DNA of 41,907 nt from Fulvivirga imtechensis AK7 (GCF_000331535.1 NZ_AMZN01000093.1:1-41907); one strand, 5' to 3'. Numbered from the stretch's first letter, positions 8,816 through 17,171 are shown. Numbers and translations: made by a program. Notes: generated by a model not told the origin, from the letters alone.

Positions 8816-8955
8816 GAACACGGGATGCCAGCCCAGGCGACAACAATGGAAGGTATTGGTCCACATAAAATAGGCATTACAATTGGCGCCTTCTTCAACA
8901 TCTCATCAAATTTCGGGCGTATTATTTGACAGGTGTTTACGAAATGCTGTAAATT

Positions 8956-9113
8956 TACATAGTGTCTCTAAGAAAACGCCAAATGTCTGTGTTATGCTCG
9001 TCCCAAAAACTCACCCCGACAACTGTACGGGACTCCAGCTTTTTGGCACTTCACTAGCCTTGACCTTAACGTTTTCTTAAAGCCACTTAGAGTTTTCTTG
9101 CAAACACTACATA
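8956..9113 (-). mobile_element. Short inverted-repeat element, copy 2 (inverted)
   Basis: The element body is 8962-9107 (146 bp), inverted relative to the other copies. The ends GTGTCTCTAAGAAAAC and GTTTTCTTGCAAACAC are imperfect inverted repeats. It is flanked by a perfect 6-bp duplication TACATA (8956-8961 and 9108-9113). Compared with copy 3 it lacks nine bases of the central ACAGTTGT doublet and has a small deletion in GAGCATTTTTGGG. It ends 19 bases before the start of the next gene, so it has probably displaced that gene's original upstream region. No promoter was recognised in its right end. Confidence 0.85.
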
Positions 9114-9132
9114 AGAAGAAGTATCAGTATTT

Positions 9133-9723
9133 GTGAATGAGAAAGAGACATACCCGCCAAAAATTGATATTCCAAAAGAATTTCATTCGTTTTCAAAAGG
9201 AGACTTATTTGATACGTGTATAGAATGTGACAGGTTTCTGCTTGAAGAGGGCACGGAATATTTCATAGAAAAAGCTATTAAGACTTATTCCGGCTATCAG
9301 GCTACTGATGTAATCTTTGAATACGCCATTTGCCTGGATTGTGCGGAAAAAATGCGTAAAAGGATGTCGATAGAGTCTATGCGAAGTATTGAAGATTATT
9401 TCGCCCGGAACGTTGACTTTCATGAACGGATGGAGTTGATGCAGGCAAACCCTCATAACCCTGAGGCCTGGATGGATAAATGCATGGTAAACGGCCACAG
9501 CAAATACCAGCTCAATGAGTATCAGATATATGCCCACTGTAATGGCAAACATATGGAGCTTACGCATATGCCATACCTCATTAGTGGAGAAGTAATCGAT
9601 GAACTCACTCACTTACTTTCAGAAAAGACACTGGACGAGCTGGATGGATTCTTTAACAATCATTTCGGCCCACCACCGGAACTTATGGAACCATTACCCA
9701 GAAAAAGAATTGCATTGATATAA
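9133..9723 (+). CDS. Conserved hypothetical protein with CxxC pairs
   Basis: 196 residues, starting at a GTG (9133); there is an in-frame TAA at 9112 and no earlier start or early ATG. I do not recognise the family. It has CIEC (Cys29, Cys32) and CLDC (Cys67, Cys70), spaced as a four-cysteine zinc ribbon, and two later cysteines (117, 136). There is no signal peptide or membrane segment, so it is probably cytoplasmic. The C-terminus FGPPPELMEPLPRKRIALI is proline- and basic-rich. Copy 2 of the mobile element lies just upstream. It is convergent with the following gene, with a 14-base gap. Confidence 0.75.
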   Translation: MNEKETYPPKIDIPKEFHSFSKGDLFDTCIECDRFLLEEGTEYFIEKAIKTYSGYQATDVIFEYAICLDCAEKMRKRMSIESMRSIEDYFARNVDFHERMELMQANPHNPEAWMDKCMVNGHSKYQLNEYQIYAHCNGKHMELTHMPYLISGEVIDELTHLLSEKTLDELDGFFNNHFGPPPELMEPLPRKRIALI

Positions 9724-9737
9724 CTCCGCCTGACGGG

Positions 9738-11243
9738 CTAATCATCGAAAATAATATCTCCATTGCTTTCAAGTTTTCTGCGAATGTTCCTGATAACAAT
9801 ATCCAGTTCACCTGCTGACTTGATCAGGTGCTCTACTATTTCCCGCTCACCATCTGCCATGCCTGACCTCTGGAGCAGGTCTATCAGCCCCATTACGCTA
9901 GCTACGGGAGCCCGCAATTCATGGGCATTGCTGTAGGCATAGGCGGCTAATAGTTTATTCTGATCTTTGAGCATCTTTGTTCTGGATTTCACCTTATTTT
10001 CCAAGGTAGCGTTGAGCGATTCCAGATTTTGATTTAGCTTCATGAGCTTTTCAGCCTGCGCCTGGATCTCTTCCGTCTGCGCCTGTATTTTCTCATTTTT
10101 CAAAGCCAGTAATTTGTTCACCCCTTGCTGTAACTTTCTTTGTTTATAAAAAGCGCCTGCAACCGCTGCCGATAAAATAAACAACATAACAATAGCGATA
10201 ATAACGGTATTGCGCTGCTTCAGCTTGTTTTCCGAGGCCTCGTACTCCTTTTTCAGCAATTCCGTTTCAAATGAAGTTTGCAGTGTTGCTATCTGTTTTG
10301 ACTTTTCCTCATTGAAAAGGCTATCTTTCAACTGCGCGTAACGCCTGTGGTACTGATAGGCGCTTTCATGGTCGCCACTATGAGCAAAAGCCTCTGCTTT
10401 ATTTTTATAAATATTTATCCTAATATCATTTGCACTGATCTGAGTAGCCAAAGCGAGTGACCGGTCGAAGAAGCTTTGGGCAGTATCGGGCTTACCCATG
10501 GCATCATATATATTTCCAAGTAAAAGGTAGGTGTAGCAAACCCCTCTGAAGTCCTTATTGGCGGAACGAATTTCCAAAGCAGTATTCGCGCTCTTCAAGG
10601 CTTCCCTATAATTTTTCCGTATCAACTCAACCTCTCCGATCCCATGGTAAGCATATCCTTCATATTTTTGATTTTTCTCTGCTCTATTTGCTCTTAAAGC
10701 CTTCTTAAAATAGTAGAGGGCAGAGTCATAATTGTGAAGGGTGAAATGGATCTCTCCCAGGTTTGAATAGCCTAGCGTAGGATATCCATACTTTTCAAGG
10801 CCCTTTGTTGCTTTACGCAGATACCTCAACGATTTCTGATTATCACCCAGCTTTTTGTGGATCTCCCCGATATTATTAAAAAGCATGGCTATTTCGAGCT
10901 TATCTCCTAATGCTTCATAAATACTTAAGGATTCCAAATAATTTTCCAGGGCCTTTTCATAACTGCCCAATGACCACTGTACGCCACCAAGCACATTTAG
11001 CGCATGCGCTTCGCCCTTTCTATAGCTGATTTCTCTTGATGCTTTTAGAGCTATATCCAAGTCATCACGTGCCACTAAAGGATCTACATGAATATAACTG
11101 AATGCCAGTTCGTTGAGGATATCAATCCTGGCCGTATCAGTATCAGCAGTCTTTAAAACTTTAGAAAGACTGTCAATTTTAGTTCCTTGCGCACAAACCA
11201 GCGCACTGAATAAAATCAAATAAATAAATAATGGATACCTCAA
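9738..11243 (-). CDS. TPR sensor protein with DHp domain but no kinase ATPase domain
   Basis: About 501 residues if the TTG at 11243 is used, giving MRYPLFIYLILFSALVCAQ as signal peptide; a TTG at 11300 would make it 520, but no ATG is available. Residues about 25-330 are TPR repeats (tandem A..Y...AL..Y..AL units), then one membrane helix (VIIAIVMLFILSAAVAGAFY), a coiled coil, and a histidine-kinase dimerisation helix AHELRAPVASVMGLIDLL with the phospho-acceptor-like His near 441. The protein then stops 60 residues later: the HATPase domain (N, G1, G2 boxes) is absent. The architecture is periplasmic TPR sensor, membrane, cytoplasmic DHp. It may be phosphorylated by another kinase or act as a scaffold. 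No response regulator lies nearby. Confidence 0.82.
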   Translation of the reverse strand: MRYPLFIYLILFSALVCAQGTKIDSLSKVLKTADTDTARIDILNELAFSYIHVDPLVARDDLDIALKASREISYRKGEAHALNVLGGVQWSLGSYEKALENYLESLSIYEALGDKLEIAMLFNNIGEIHKKLGDNQKSLRYLRKATKGLEKYGYPTLGYSNLGEIHFTLHNYDSALYYFKKALRANRAEKNQKYEGYAYHGIGEVELIRKNYREALKSANTALEIRSANKDFRGVCYTYLLLGNIYDAMGKPDTAQSFFDRSLALATQISANDIRINIYKNKAEAFAHSGDHESAYQYHRRYAQLKDSLFNEEKSKQIATLQTSFETELLKKEYEASENKLKQRNTVIIAIVMLFILSAAVAGAFYKQRKLQQGVNKLLALKNEKIQAQTEEIQAQAEKLMKLNQNLESLNATLENKVKSRTKMLKDQNKLLAAYAYSNAHELRAPVASVMGLIDLLQRSGMADGEREIVEHLIKSAGELDIVIRNIRRKLESNGDIIFDD

Positions 11244-11495
11244 CGGCTTAACATTTATATCAGGTGTTAAAGTACAAAGTTCATTAATCACTCTTACCAA
11301 TTAAACTGCATGTATGTTTTTGAGTATTTTTTTGCCCAATTAATTAGGCTACTTCCTCAAAATATCTTCACTCCAGATTCTACAAACGATGCAGCGTTAA
11401 TCTCCAACCAGCTCAAAATCAACAATATATAATCTAAAAATAAAAAATGGCCTGAAAATTTCAGTACCTATTATATAACTAAAATATTTTCAATC

Positions 11496-11657
11496 ATGCT
11501 AAGATGGACAGTAATATTCTTAATAATTGCATTGATTGCAGCATTATTCGGATTTGGCGGTATAGCTGCCGGAGCAGCCAGCATTGCCAAGATCCTTTTC
11601 TTTATTTTCCTGGTGCTCTTTGTCATCTCGCTTGTTGCCGGTGCCGTAAGACGCTAG
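11496..11657 (+). CDS. DUF1328 small membrane protein
   Basis: A 53-residue protein, [20 protein letters not shown] then [20 protein letters not shown] and a tail ending AGAVRR. This is the whole DUF1328 (YtjA-like) family pattern: two membrane helices joined by a GGIA.GAA.IAKI loop. It is predicted to lie in the inner membrane. Family members are often linked with stress conditions, but no biochemical role is established. A 14-bp hairpin starts 17 bases past the stop. Confidence 0.9.
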   Translation: MLRWTVIFLIIALIAALFGFGGIAAGAASIAKILFFIFLVLFVISLVAGAVRR

Positions 11658-11673
11658 CCAGTTAATGTAAGAA

Positions 11674-11706
11674 AACTTAACGCTGTGGGGATCACAGCGT
11701 TAAGTT
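11674..11706 (+). terminator. Hairpin after the DUF1328 gene
   Basis: AACTTAACGCTGTG and CACAGCGTTAAGTT form a perfect 14-bp stem around a 5-base loop (GGGAT). The following sequence (CTACTATGG) lacks a U-tract on either strand, so it may stabilise the 3' end of the mRNA instead of, or as well as, terminating it. Confidence 0.65.
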
Positions 11707-11847
11707 CTACTATGGATATAAATTTCCTACACTAAAGAAAAGTAACCCCATACGTCTGATATTTAGAGCATGCAATAGTTATGTCATATTCAAAAATTTT
11801 TAATTTATACTTAGTGCCTTGATAAACAAGCTGTAAGCTCTAAGTTT

Positions 11848-12010
11848 ATGGATCAGGCTGAAATGCTAGCGCAGCAGAATCGCCGGGGCTCCAGTAAAAA
11901 AGGAGTCCGCGGTAATAAGCTATGGCCACCCAAAGAACGTGGATTTTTTCCTCGCTATGGTTAGGTCGGCAGGGTTACTTCTTCGCAGTCCTTCGCAGCG
12001 GGAGCCCCGG
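11848..12010 (+). other. GC-rich island with competing stem arms and a small ORF
   Basis: In AT-rich intergenic DNA (11707-12160), bases 11883-11892 (CCGGGGCTCC) can pair closely with 11902-11912 (GGAGTCCGCGG, imperfect) or perfectly with 12001-12010 (GGAGCCCCGG). The two pairings exclude each other. An ORF of 38 codons, 11848-11964 (MDQAEMLAQQNRRGSSKKGV... ending FFPRYG), overlaps; its product would be strongly basic. The octamer CTTCGCAG is doubled at 11981-11998. It could be a structured RNA, a small gene or a decayed element. I recognise no known RNA family. Confidence 0.35.
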
Positions 12011-12162
12011 GAATAGTATCAGGGGGCAGGTGGGCAGGTGCTTTTTTGAGATCGGAAGAACCTGTTGTGATGTAATATTAGCAATTACAGTAGAAATATT
12101 GCTTGATCAAGTCCGGGACTCTTTTTCCAAATGAGGTATGTACAACAACCCAACAATAAGAA

Positions 12163-12186
12163 AGGCCCCGCTCGTTTGCGGGGCCT
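12163..12186 (-). terminator. Terminator of the cystathionine beta-synthase-like gene
   Basis: On the minus strand AGGCCCCGC and GCGGGGCCT form a 9-bp GC-rich stem with a 6-base loop, followed by TTCTTATTGTT. It lies 70 bases past the stop at 12257. This is a typical Rho-independent terminator. Confidence 0.85.
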
Positions 12187-12256
12187 CATCCCAAAACTTA
12201 CTTACATTAACATGTTATCAACCTTGCAATTAGTAAGACAAGTACTATGCCAAAGC

Positions 12257-13627
12257 TCAGTTACTCATCGCCCTTAGCAAATCATGTTGTGTAATGATGT
12301 GTACTTCGTGCGCCTGGTCGCGCACCAAAACAGCCTTATTATCTTTGTTTATCATAGAAGAAAGCACATCCAGGGTATTGTCCATGGCCACAAAAGGCAT
12401 AGGATCATCCATTACTTCGCTTACTTCTTTATTTTTTATATCGGGGTCTTCTATCAACTTTTCGAGAAGCTTTGTTGTGGAAATACTTCCAACAAAGTGA
12501 TTATTTTCCACGACAGGTACCTGATCGATCCCTTCTTTATTGAGCATTTTCACCACCTCCCCTATCTTCTCGGTCTTCTGAACAGTGTACAGTTTATCGG
12601 AACCATTTTTACTGGTAACAATATCCTTCGCAGTGGCGAAATCTCTGGATTCCAAAAATCCATGATCTTTCATCCAGTTATCATTATACACTTTCGCAAG
12701 ATACCTGGTACCATGGTCCGGGAGGATCACCACCATCATATCGTCTTCTTTCATATGCTCTTTGGCATACTCCAAAGCGCCATACACGGCAGATCCACAG
12801 GACCATCCCACAAAAAGTCCTTCTTCACGAGCCAGCCTTCGTGTCATGATAGCTGCATCTTTGTCTGTGACCTTAATAAAATTATCAATCAGATCAAAAT
12901 CCACATTCTTTGGAAGTATATCTTCACCGATACCTTCTGTCATATACGGGTAGATCTCATTTTCATCAAATTGACCTGTTTCTTTATATTTTTTGAATAC
13001 TGAACCATAGCTATCTATTCCTACGGTAATGATATTTGGGTTCTGCTCTTTTAAGAACTTCGCAGTTCCGCACATAGAGCCGCCCGTTCCCACACCGGCT
13101 GCATAGTGAGTAACCTTACCTTCGGTCTGCTCCCATATTTCAGGCCCTGTAGTTTCATAATGTGCAGCAGTATTGGAAAGGTTATCATATTGATTAGGAT
13201 AAAAGGAATTTGGGATGTCCTTGTTCAGCTTTTTGGCTACTGAATAGTATGATCTCGGATCTTCCGGAGCCACATTGGTAGGGCAAACAATAACTTCTGC
13301 ACCCATAGCTCTGAGGATATTGATCTTCTCCTGTGATTGTTTATCTGATAATGTAAAAATACACTTATAGCCTTTGGCAATTGCAACAAGGGCCAACCCC
13401 ATACCTGTATTGCCGGATGTCCCCTCTATAATGGTACCTCCTGGCTTTAATACTCCGGCCTTTTCTGCATCTTCGATCATTTTAAGGGCCATTCGGTCCT
13501 TCATAGAATTTCCGGGATTGAAATATTCTACCTTGACCAGAATGGTACCTTTTATGCCTTTTGTAACGCTGTTTAATTTCACCAGTGGGGTATTTCCAAT
13601 GGCTTCGATAAGTGAATTGTAGTACAT
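12257..13627 (-). CDS. Cystathionine beta-synthase-like PLP enzyme with CBS domains
   Basis: 456 residues. Residues 1-330 are a fold-type II PLP enzyme of the cysteine synthase/cystathionine beta-synthase group: NPGNSMKDR with the PLP lysine at 43, the SGNTG substrate loop (71-75) and the phosphate-binding GVGTGG (178-183). Residues about 335-456 hold two CBS motifs (GIDQVPVVENNHFVGSIS and NKAVLVRDQAHEVHIITQHD), which in this family bind adenosyl ligands and regulate activity. It probably condenses serine or O-acetylserine with homocysteine or sulfide in the cytoplasm. No methionine or cysteine pathway gene is adjacent, so the substrate stays open. Start ATG 13627 gives the usual YYNSLIEAIGNTPLV N-terminus. 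Confidence 0.93.
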   Translation of the reverse strand: MYYNSLIEAIGNTPLVKLNSVTKGIKGTILVKVEYFNPGNSMKDRMALKMIEDAEKAGVLKPGGTIIEGTSGNTGMGLALVAIAKGYKCIFTLSDKQSQEKINILRAMGAEVIVCPTNVAPEDPRSYYSVAKKLNKDIPNSFYPNQYDNLSNTAAHYETTGPEIWEQTEGKVTHYAAGVGTGGSMCGTAKFLKEQNPNIITVGIDSYGSVFKKYKETGQFDENEIYPYMTEGIGEDILPKNVDFDLIDNFIKVTDKDAAIMTRRLAREEGLFVGWSCGSAVYGALEYAKEHMKEDDMMVVILPDHGTRYLAKVYNDNWMKDHGFLESRDFATAKDIVTSKNGSDKLYTVQKTEKIGEVVKMLNKEGIDQVPVVENNHFVGSISTTKLLEKLIEDPDIKNKEVSEVMDDPMPFVAMDNTLDVLSSMINKDNKAVLVRDQAHEVHIITQHDLLRAMSN

Positions 13628-13648
13628 ATCGTAGGTTTAAATTTTTCG

Positions 13649-13681
13649 TAAAAGTAGGAAGATAATTGCTGTTTTTTGCAA
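13649..13681 (-). promoter_or_regulatory. Promoter of the cystathionine beta-synthase-like gene
   Basis: The minus strand has TACTTTTA (13649-13656), seven of eight to TAnnTTTG, with a TTG (13679-13681) 22 bases upstream as a -33 element. The start codon is about 20 bases downstream. It lies in the divergent gap before the gene at 13765. Confidence 0.4.
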
Positions 13682-13764
13682 GATGGCTCTTCTTATTTAA
13701 CCCCAATCCAAACAAGTTAGTGCGGTAATCGTATAAAATTTTAACGTCTACCGGTTAACTCATC

Positions 13765-15090
13765 ATGATAAAACAGTATCTCTGCTACCTGCTTGTGTTT
13801 GGTTTTATATTGGCTGTATCATTTAATGCTGAATGTCAGGAAAATAGACTGAATATAACTGTTGTAAATGCCGAAAGCGGAGAGCCGGTATCTTATGCCA
13901 CTATCTCCTTCCCATCCCAACAATACGGATTTAGCGCCAATGCAAATGGCCAGTTCAGGCTACCGCTTCATCACACCGATATGGACAAAAAAATTGCTAT
14001 AACCAGTATAGGATATGAGCGGTATGAAACCACCATAGGGCAGCTTGTAAAGGACAAGGTAAAAACCATTGAGCTGCAACCGGTGGTAACGATGCTACAG
14101 GAGATACTGGTAAAAGCCGAAAAAGAAACTCCGACAGAAATAGTTGCTCAGGCCGCTAAAAATCTCAACAATTTTCTAAGGAAAGACCCTTATTATCTCT
14201 ACGGCTTATATAGAGAAGCACTAAAGAAGAATGGCAGATATGCGGGCTACACTGAAGCCTACGGTGTATTCCATATTTCCGGTTACCAGCCTTCTTATAA
14301 TAGAAAAAATAAAGTTTTTGCCTATGACCTCGCTCAATGGAAAAATGTAAGGCGGTCTGAATATCGTCTGCCTCCGATATGTAGCACAAGGGAAAAACGC
14401 CTTTTATCCATTGACCGGCTCGCCAAAGCCAAGGCTGAGTATTTATATAACGGACCACTTACAAATAAAAACCGGGACCACTTTCGCTACACGATTGATA
14501 GCTTAACAATATATGACAATGCCGATGTTTTTGTAATCGGATTTACTCCTCTCAATTCGGAAAATCAATATTATGGGCGTTTGTATATCAAAGCTGATGA
14601 TTATGCCCTATTGAAAATGACCATCCGCCAACCCAATATTACAGGCATATTATATGATGACTGTGACCTGAAGGTTTCTGGAAATTTTAGTGTTAGTTTC
14701 ACGAAAGTGGGAGATAAATATTACCCCGACCGCATGGCGCTTACCTCTCTATATCAGGCGGGGTCAGGAAAGATTGAAGAATCTGCGGAAATAATAGGAG
14801 GGGAATTTCGTGACAATAAGGTAGTACAGCTTAACCAGGAGCAACGGATCATAGTGTACAATGAAATGTTAAATCCGAATATATTTTTTGATCCGGATTT
14901 TTGGATAGACCATGGAACGGGTATACCTCCACAAGCCCAAGAAGACCTGGGTAGGGAGACCCCTCTGCTGGATCAGTTCTTTGCCAACCATGGAAAAAGG
15001 ATCATACCTTTGCCGGAAGGTTTTACAAGCTATGAAGATATGTCTCGTGACAGAGAGGTTTTCCGATTATTTTTAGAGGGTGATTTTTAG
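13765..15090 (+). CDS. Exported CarboxypepD_reg-like protein
   Basis: 441 residues with signal peptide MIKQYLCYLLVFGFILAVSF. Residues about 27-105 form a carboxypeptidase regulatory-like beta-sandwich (ITVVNAESGEPVSYATISFP ... NGQFRLPL ... ITSIGYE), the module that also begins SusC proteins. It is followed by EILVKAEKETPTEIVAQAAKN and about 300 residues with no recognised domain. There is no TonB plug or barrel, so this is not a receptor. Proteins of this layout are common in Bacteroidota and are presumed to lie in the periplasm or outer membrane. The function is unknown. It converges on pyrB, leaving only three bases. Confidence 0.85.
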   Translation: MIKQYLCYLLVFGFILAVSFNAECQENRLNITVVNAESGEPVSYATISFPSQQYGFSANANGQFRLPLHHTDMDKKIAITSIGYERYETTIGQLVKDKVKTIELQPVVTMLQEILVKAEKETPTEIVAQAAKNLNNFLRKDPYYLYGLYREALKKNGRYAGYTEAYGVFHISGYQPSYNRKNKVFAYDLAQWKNVRRSEYRLPPICSTREKRLLSIDRLAKAKAEYLYNGPLTNKNRDHFRYTIDSLTIYDNADVFVIGFTPLNSENQYYGRLYIKADDYALLKMTIRQPNITGILYDDCDLKVSGNFSVSFTKVGDKYYPDRMALTSLYQAGSGKIEESAEIIGGEFRDNKVVQLNQEQRIIVYNEMLNPNIFFDPDFWIDHGTGIPPQAQEDLGRETPLLDQFFANHGKRIIPLPEGFTSYEDMSRDREVFRLFLEGDF

Positions 15091-15093
15091 CTA

Positions 15094-16020
15094 TCAATCT
15101 TTTCCTCCGGCCAGCAAGTAAAGCACTGCCATTCGCACAGCCACACCATTTTGCACCTGCTCAAGGATAATAGAATGCTCCGAATCTGCCACATCACTAT
15201 TCAATTCCACACCTCTGTTGATAGGTCCGGGATGCATAATGGTAATCTCCTTATCCAGTTCATCCAGCATCTTTTTATTAATGCCGTAATAAAGCGAATA
15301 CTCTCTTAAAGACGGGAAATATTTAATCTGCTGACGCTCCAACTGAATGCGCAATACATTAGCCACATCGCACCATCGAAGCGCCTTCCGTACATCCAAT
15401 TCCATTTTTACGCCCAGCGCACCAATAAACTTTGGCAGCAGTGTATTTGGGCCGCAAACCATTACCTCCGCTCCTAGTTTTTGTAGCGCAAAAATGTTTG
15501 AAATAGCTACTCTCGAATGTAAAATATCTCCAATAATCGCCACTTTTAAGCCCTCGAGAGAACCGTGTTTTTCCATAATGGAGTAAGTATCCAGAAGTGC
15601 TTGTGTTGGATGTTCGTGAGTGCCATCTCCGGCATTGACGATATTGGCGTTGATATGTTTGGCAAGAAAATGGGGAGCTCCGGGACTGCTGTGACGCATA
15701 ACCACCATGTCCACTTTCATGGCCAAAATATTATTGACGGTATCTAATAAGGTTTCACCCTTTTTAACAGAGCTGGTGGAAGAAGAGAAGTTTACTACAT
15801 CTGCAGACAGTCGTTTTTCAGCCAACTCAAATGATAGCCGTGTACGAGTGGAATTCTCAAAAAACACATTGGCAATGGTAATGTCACGCAGTGATGGTAC
15901 CTTCTTGATCGGACGGTTAATAACTTCTTTAAATGATCTGGCGGTTTCAAAAATAAGTTCAATGTCTTCCCGAGTGATGTTTTTTATGCCCAGAAGGTGT
16001 TTTTGACTTAATTGTGACAT
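15094..16020 (-). CDS. pyrB: Aspartate carbamoyltransferase catalytic subunit
   Basis: 308 residues. It joins carbamoyl phosphate and aspartate to form N-carbamoylaspartate, the committed step of pyrimidine synthesis. Motifs: FENSTRTR with STRT at 57-60 (carbamoyl phosphate binding), SSVKKGETL (80s loop), GDGTHEHPTQALLD with HPTQ at 137-140, and HPGPINRG near 262. Length is normal for the trimeric subunit. Its ATG shares one base with the pyrR stop (TAATG), so the two are translationally coupled. No pyrI regulatory subunit lies nearby. Confidence 0.97.
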   Translation of the reverse strand: MSQLSQKHLLGIKNITREDIELIFETARSFKEVINRPIKKVPSLRDITIANVFFENSTRTRLSFELAEKRLSADVVNFSSSTSSVKKGETLLDTVNNILAMKVDMVVMRHSSPGAPHFLAKHINANIVNAGDGTHEHPTQALLDTYSIMEKHGSLEGLKVAIIGDILHSRVAISNIFALQKLGAEVMVCGPNTLLPKFIGALGVKMELDVRKALRWCDVANVLRIQLERQQIKYFPSLREYSLYYGINKKMLDELDKEITIMHPGPINRGVELNSDVADSEHSIILEQVQNGVAVRMAVLYLLAGGKD

Positions 16021-16568
16021 TATTCGCTTTCCTTGTTTATCAACCAGATTTTATTATCCTTAAAGCCTTGTGCCTCAAGCTCTACCAGTACTTTTTGTGT
16101 ATCCATAGTATTGACATCCTTACCCACATAGTCGGGTTCGATAGGCAGATGCCTGGTATATTTTCTATTGACCAGTACGAGCAACTCCACTTTCTGCGGG
16201 CGCCCAAAAGCTATCATCGCATCTAGCGCCGCCCTTACCGACCGCCCGGTATATAGCACGTCATCTATCAACACCACGTTACGGTCTTCAATAATAAATG
16301 GCACCTTGGTGGTATTGGCTTTTACAGGCGTATCCCTTCTGCGAAAGTCATCCCGGTAAAAGGTAGTATCGAGGTAGCCAAGGTCTATTTTCCTATTGAT
16401 ATCACTTTCCAGCTTGCGGTGGATCATCTCGGCCAGATAAATGCCACGGGGCTGCATGCCGATGATAGCGGTATCTGAAAAGTCTCCGTGGTTTTCAATA
16501 AGTTGCTGGCAAAGCCTGTTGACTGTGATGTTGAGCAGGTGGGTGTCGAGTATTAGTTTTTTTTGCAT
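16020..16568 (-). CDS. pyrR: PyrR-type uracil phosphoribosyltransferase/regulator
   Basis: 182 residues from the ATG at 16568; a TTG two codons earlier is less likely. The PRPP-binding motif VVLIDDVLYTGRSVRAALDA is at 98-117. The N-terminal IIGMQPRGIYLAEMI and the flexible RRDTPVKANTTKVPF loop match PyrR. In Firmicutes PyrR binds pyr mRNA and causes attenuation; it also has weak uracil phosphoribosyltransferase activity. Here the promoter sits so close that the leader is only about 10 bases, with no room for an attenuator ahead of pyrR, so an RNA-binding role at this site is doubtful. It is the first gene of the pyrR-pyrB operon. Confidence 0.94.
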   Translation of the reverse strand: MQKKLILDTHLLNITVNRLCQQLIENHGDFSDTAIIGMQPRGIYLAEMIHRKLESDINRKIDLGYLDTTFYRDDFRRRDTPVKANTTKVPFIIEDRNVVLIDDVLYTGRSVRAALDAMIAFGRPQKVELLVLVNRKYTRHLPIEPDYVGKDVNTMDTQKVLVELEAQGFKDNKIWLINKESE

Positions 16569-16581
16569 GGCCAAACTGATG

Positions 16582-16613
16582 CAAATATAGACAAAAGTTT
16601 ATAGGAAAGGCAA
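16582..16613 (-). promoter_or_regulatory. Promoter of pyrR-pyrB
   Basis: The minus strand has a perfect -7 box TATATTTG (16582-16589) with a TTG (16611-16613) 21 bases upstream as -33. The start should fall near 16576, giving a leader of under 15 bases before the pyrR ATG at 16568. Confidence 0.6.
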
Positions 16614-16645
16614 TTGGTGAAGTGGGTTTAAAGAAAGTTTTATTC

Positions 16646-16711
16646 TTCATGCCACGAAGGCTCTAAGACACCAGGTTTTTCGCTTTGCGCCTTTGTGCCT
16701 TTGTGGTAAAA
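16646..16711. repeat. Imperfect inverted-repeat spacer
   Basis: CCACGAAGGCTCTAAGACAC on the left is an imperfect inverted match to the right side, which on the minus strand reads CCACAAAGGCACAAAGGCGC. The units are short quasi-repeats. It lies in the 270-base gap between pyrR and the gene at 16841, with no coding potential. Confidence 0.55.
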
Positions 16712-16840
16712 TTAACAAGAGATAGACATTTGTGTGGAATATCTGCATCACTATTAAGTAGTTCTAACCGTTAAAACACTAAAATTGAGCATTGGAACAA
16801 AATTTGGCGCTGTAAAAGCAGTACCAAATAAATAAACATC

Positions 16841-17119
16841 ATGTCAGCATCAAAGACAACCACTGATCATAATAAAATCAAGCAATGGGCGGAACAAAGA
16901 CAGGGCAAACCGGCCATTGTGAAAGGCACCGAAGATAACCAGGATGGCGCAGGCCTGCTAAGGATCAACTTCCCGGGCCATGCGGAGGATAACCTGAAGG
17001 ATATTTCCTGGGATGAGTTTTTTGACACCTTTGATAAAAGAAAACTGGCTTTTCTATACCAGGATGAGACCGATGGTGAGAAGAGCAGGTTTTTTAAATT
17101 GGTGGACAGGCAGAATTGA
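16841..17119 (+). CDS. Small conserved soluble protein, hypothetical
   Basis: 92 residues, start ATG 16841. From memory it matches a widespread family of 85-95 residues with the signature IKQWAEQRQGKPAIVKGT ... LLRINFP ... ISWDEFFDTFDKRKLAFLYQ ... FFKLV; members are sometimes mislabelled as glucan branching enzymes. It has no signal peptide or membrane segment, and its function is unknown. It stands alone and converges on the fibre operon. Confidence 0.8.
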   Translation: MSASKTTTDHNKIKQWAEQRQGKPAIVKGTEDNQDGAGLLRINFPGHAEDNLKDISWDEFFDTFDKRKLAFLYQDETDGEKSRFFKLVDRQN

Positions 17120-17124
17120 CAAAT

Positions 17125-17169
17125 TTTCGACTCTATGCAGCAACGGCACGAAGTCGCATAGAGTCGAAA
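17125..17169. terminator. 14-bp palindrome between convergent genes
   Basis: TTTCGACTCTATGC (17125-17138) and GCATAGAGTCGAAA (17156-17169) form a perfect 14-bp stem with a 17-base loop. It lies between the stop at 17119 and the stop at 17172, so it probably ends transcription in both directions. U-tracts are short. Confidence 0.7.
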
Positions 17170-17171
17170 CA

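Noticed and set aside
11707-12160. Known structured RNA such as tmRNA, RNase P RNA, 6S or SRP RNA
   Set aside because: None of the hallmark motifs of these RNAs was found in the island; only unexplained pairing remains.
12284-13003. 239-codon plus-strand ORF opposite the cystathionine beta-synthase-like gene
   Set aside because: It is a shadow of a well-supported enzyme on the other strand; its translation is rich in His, Ile and Phe with no domain.
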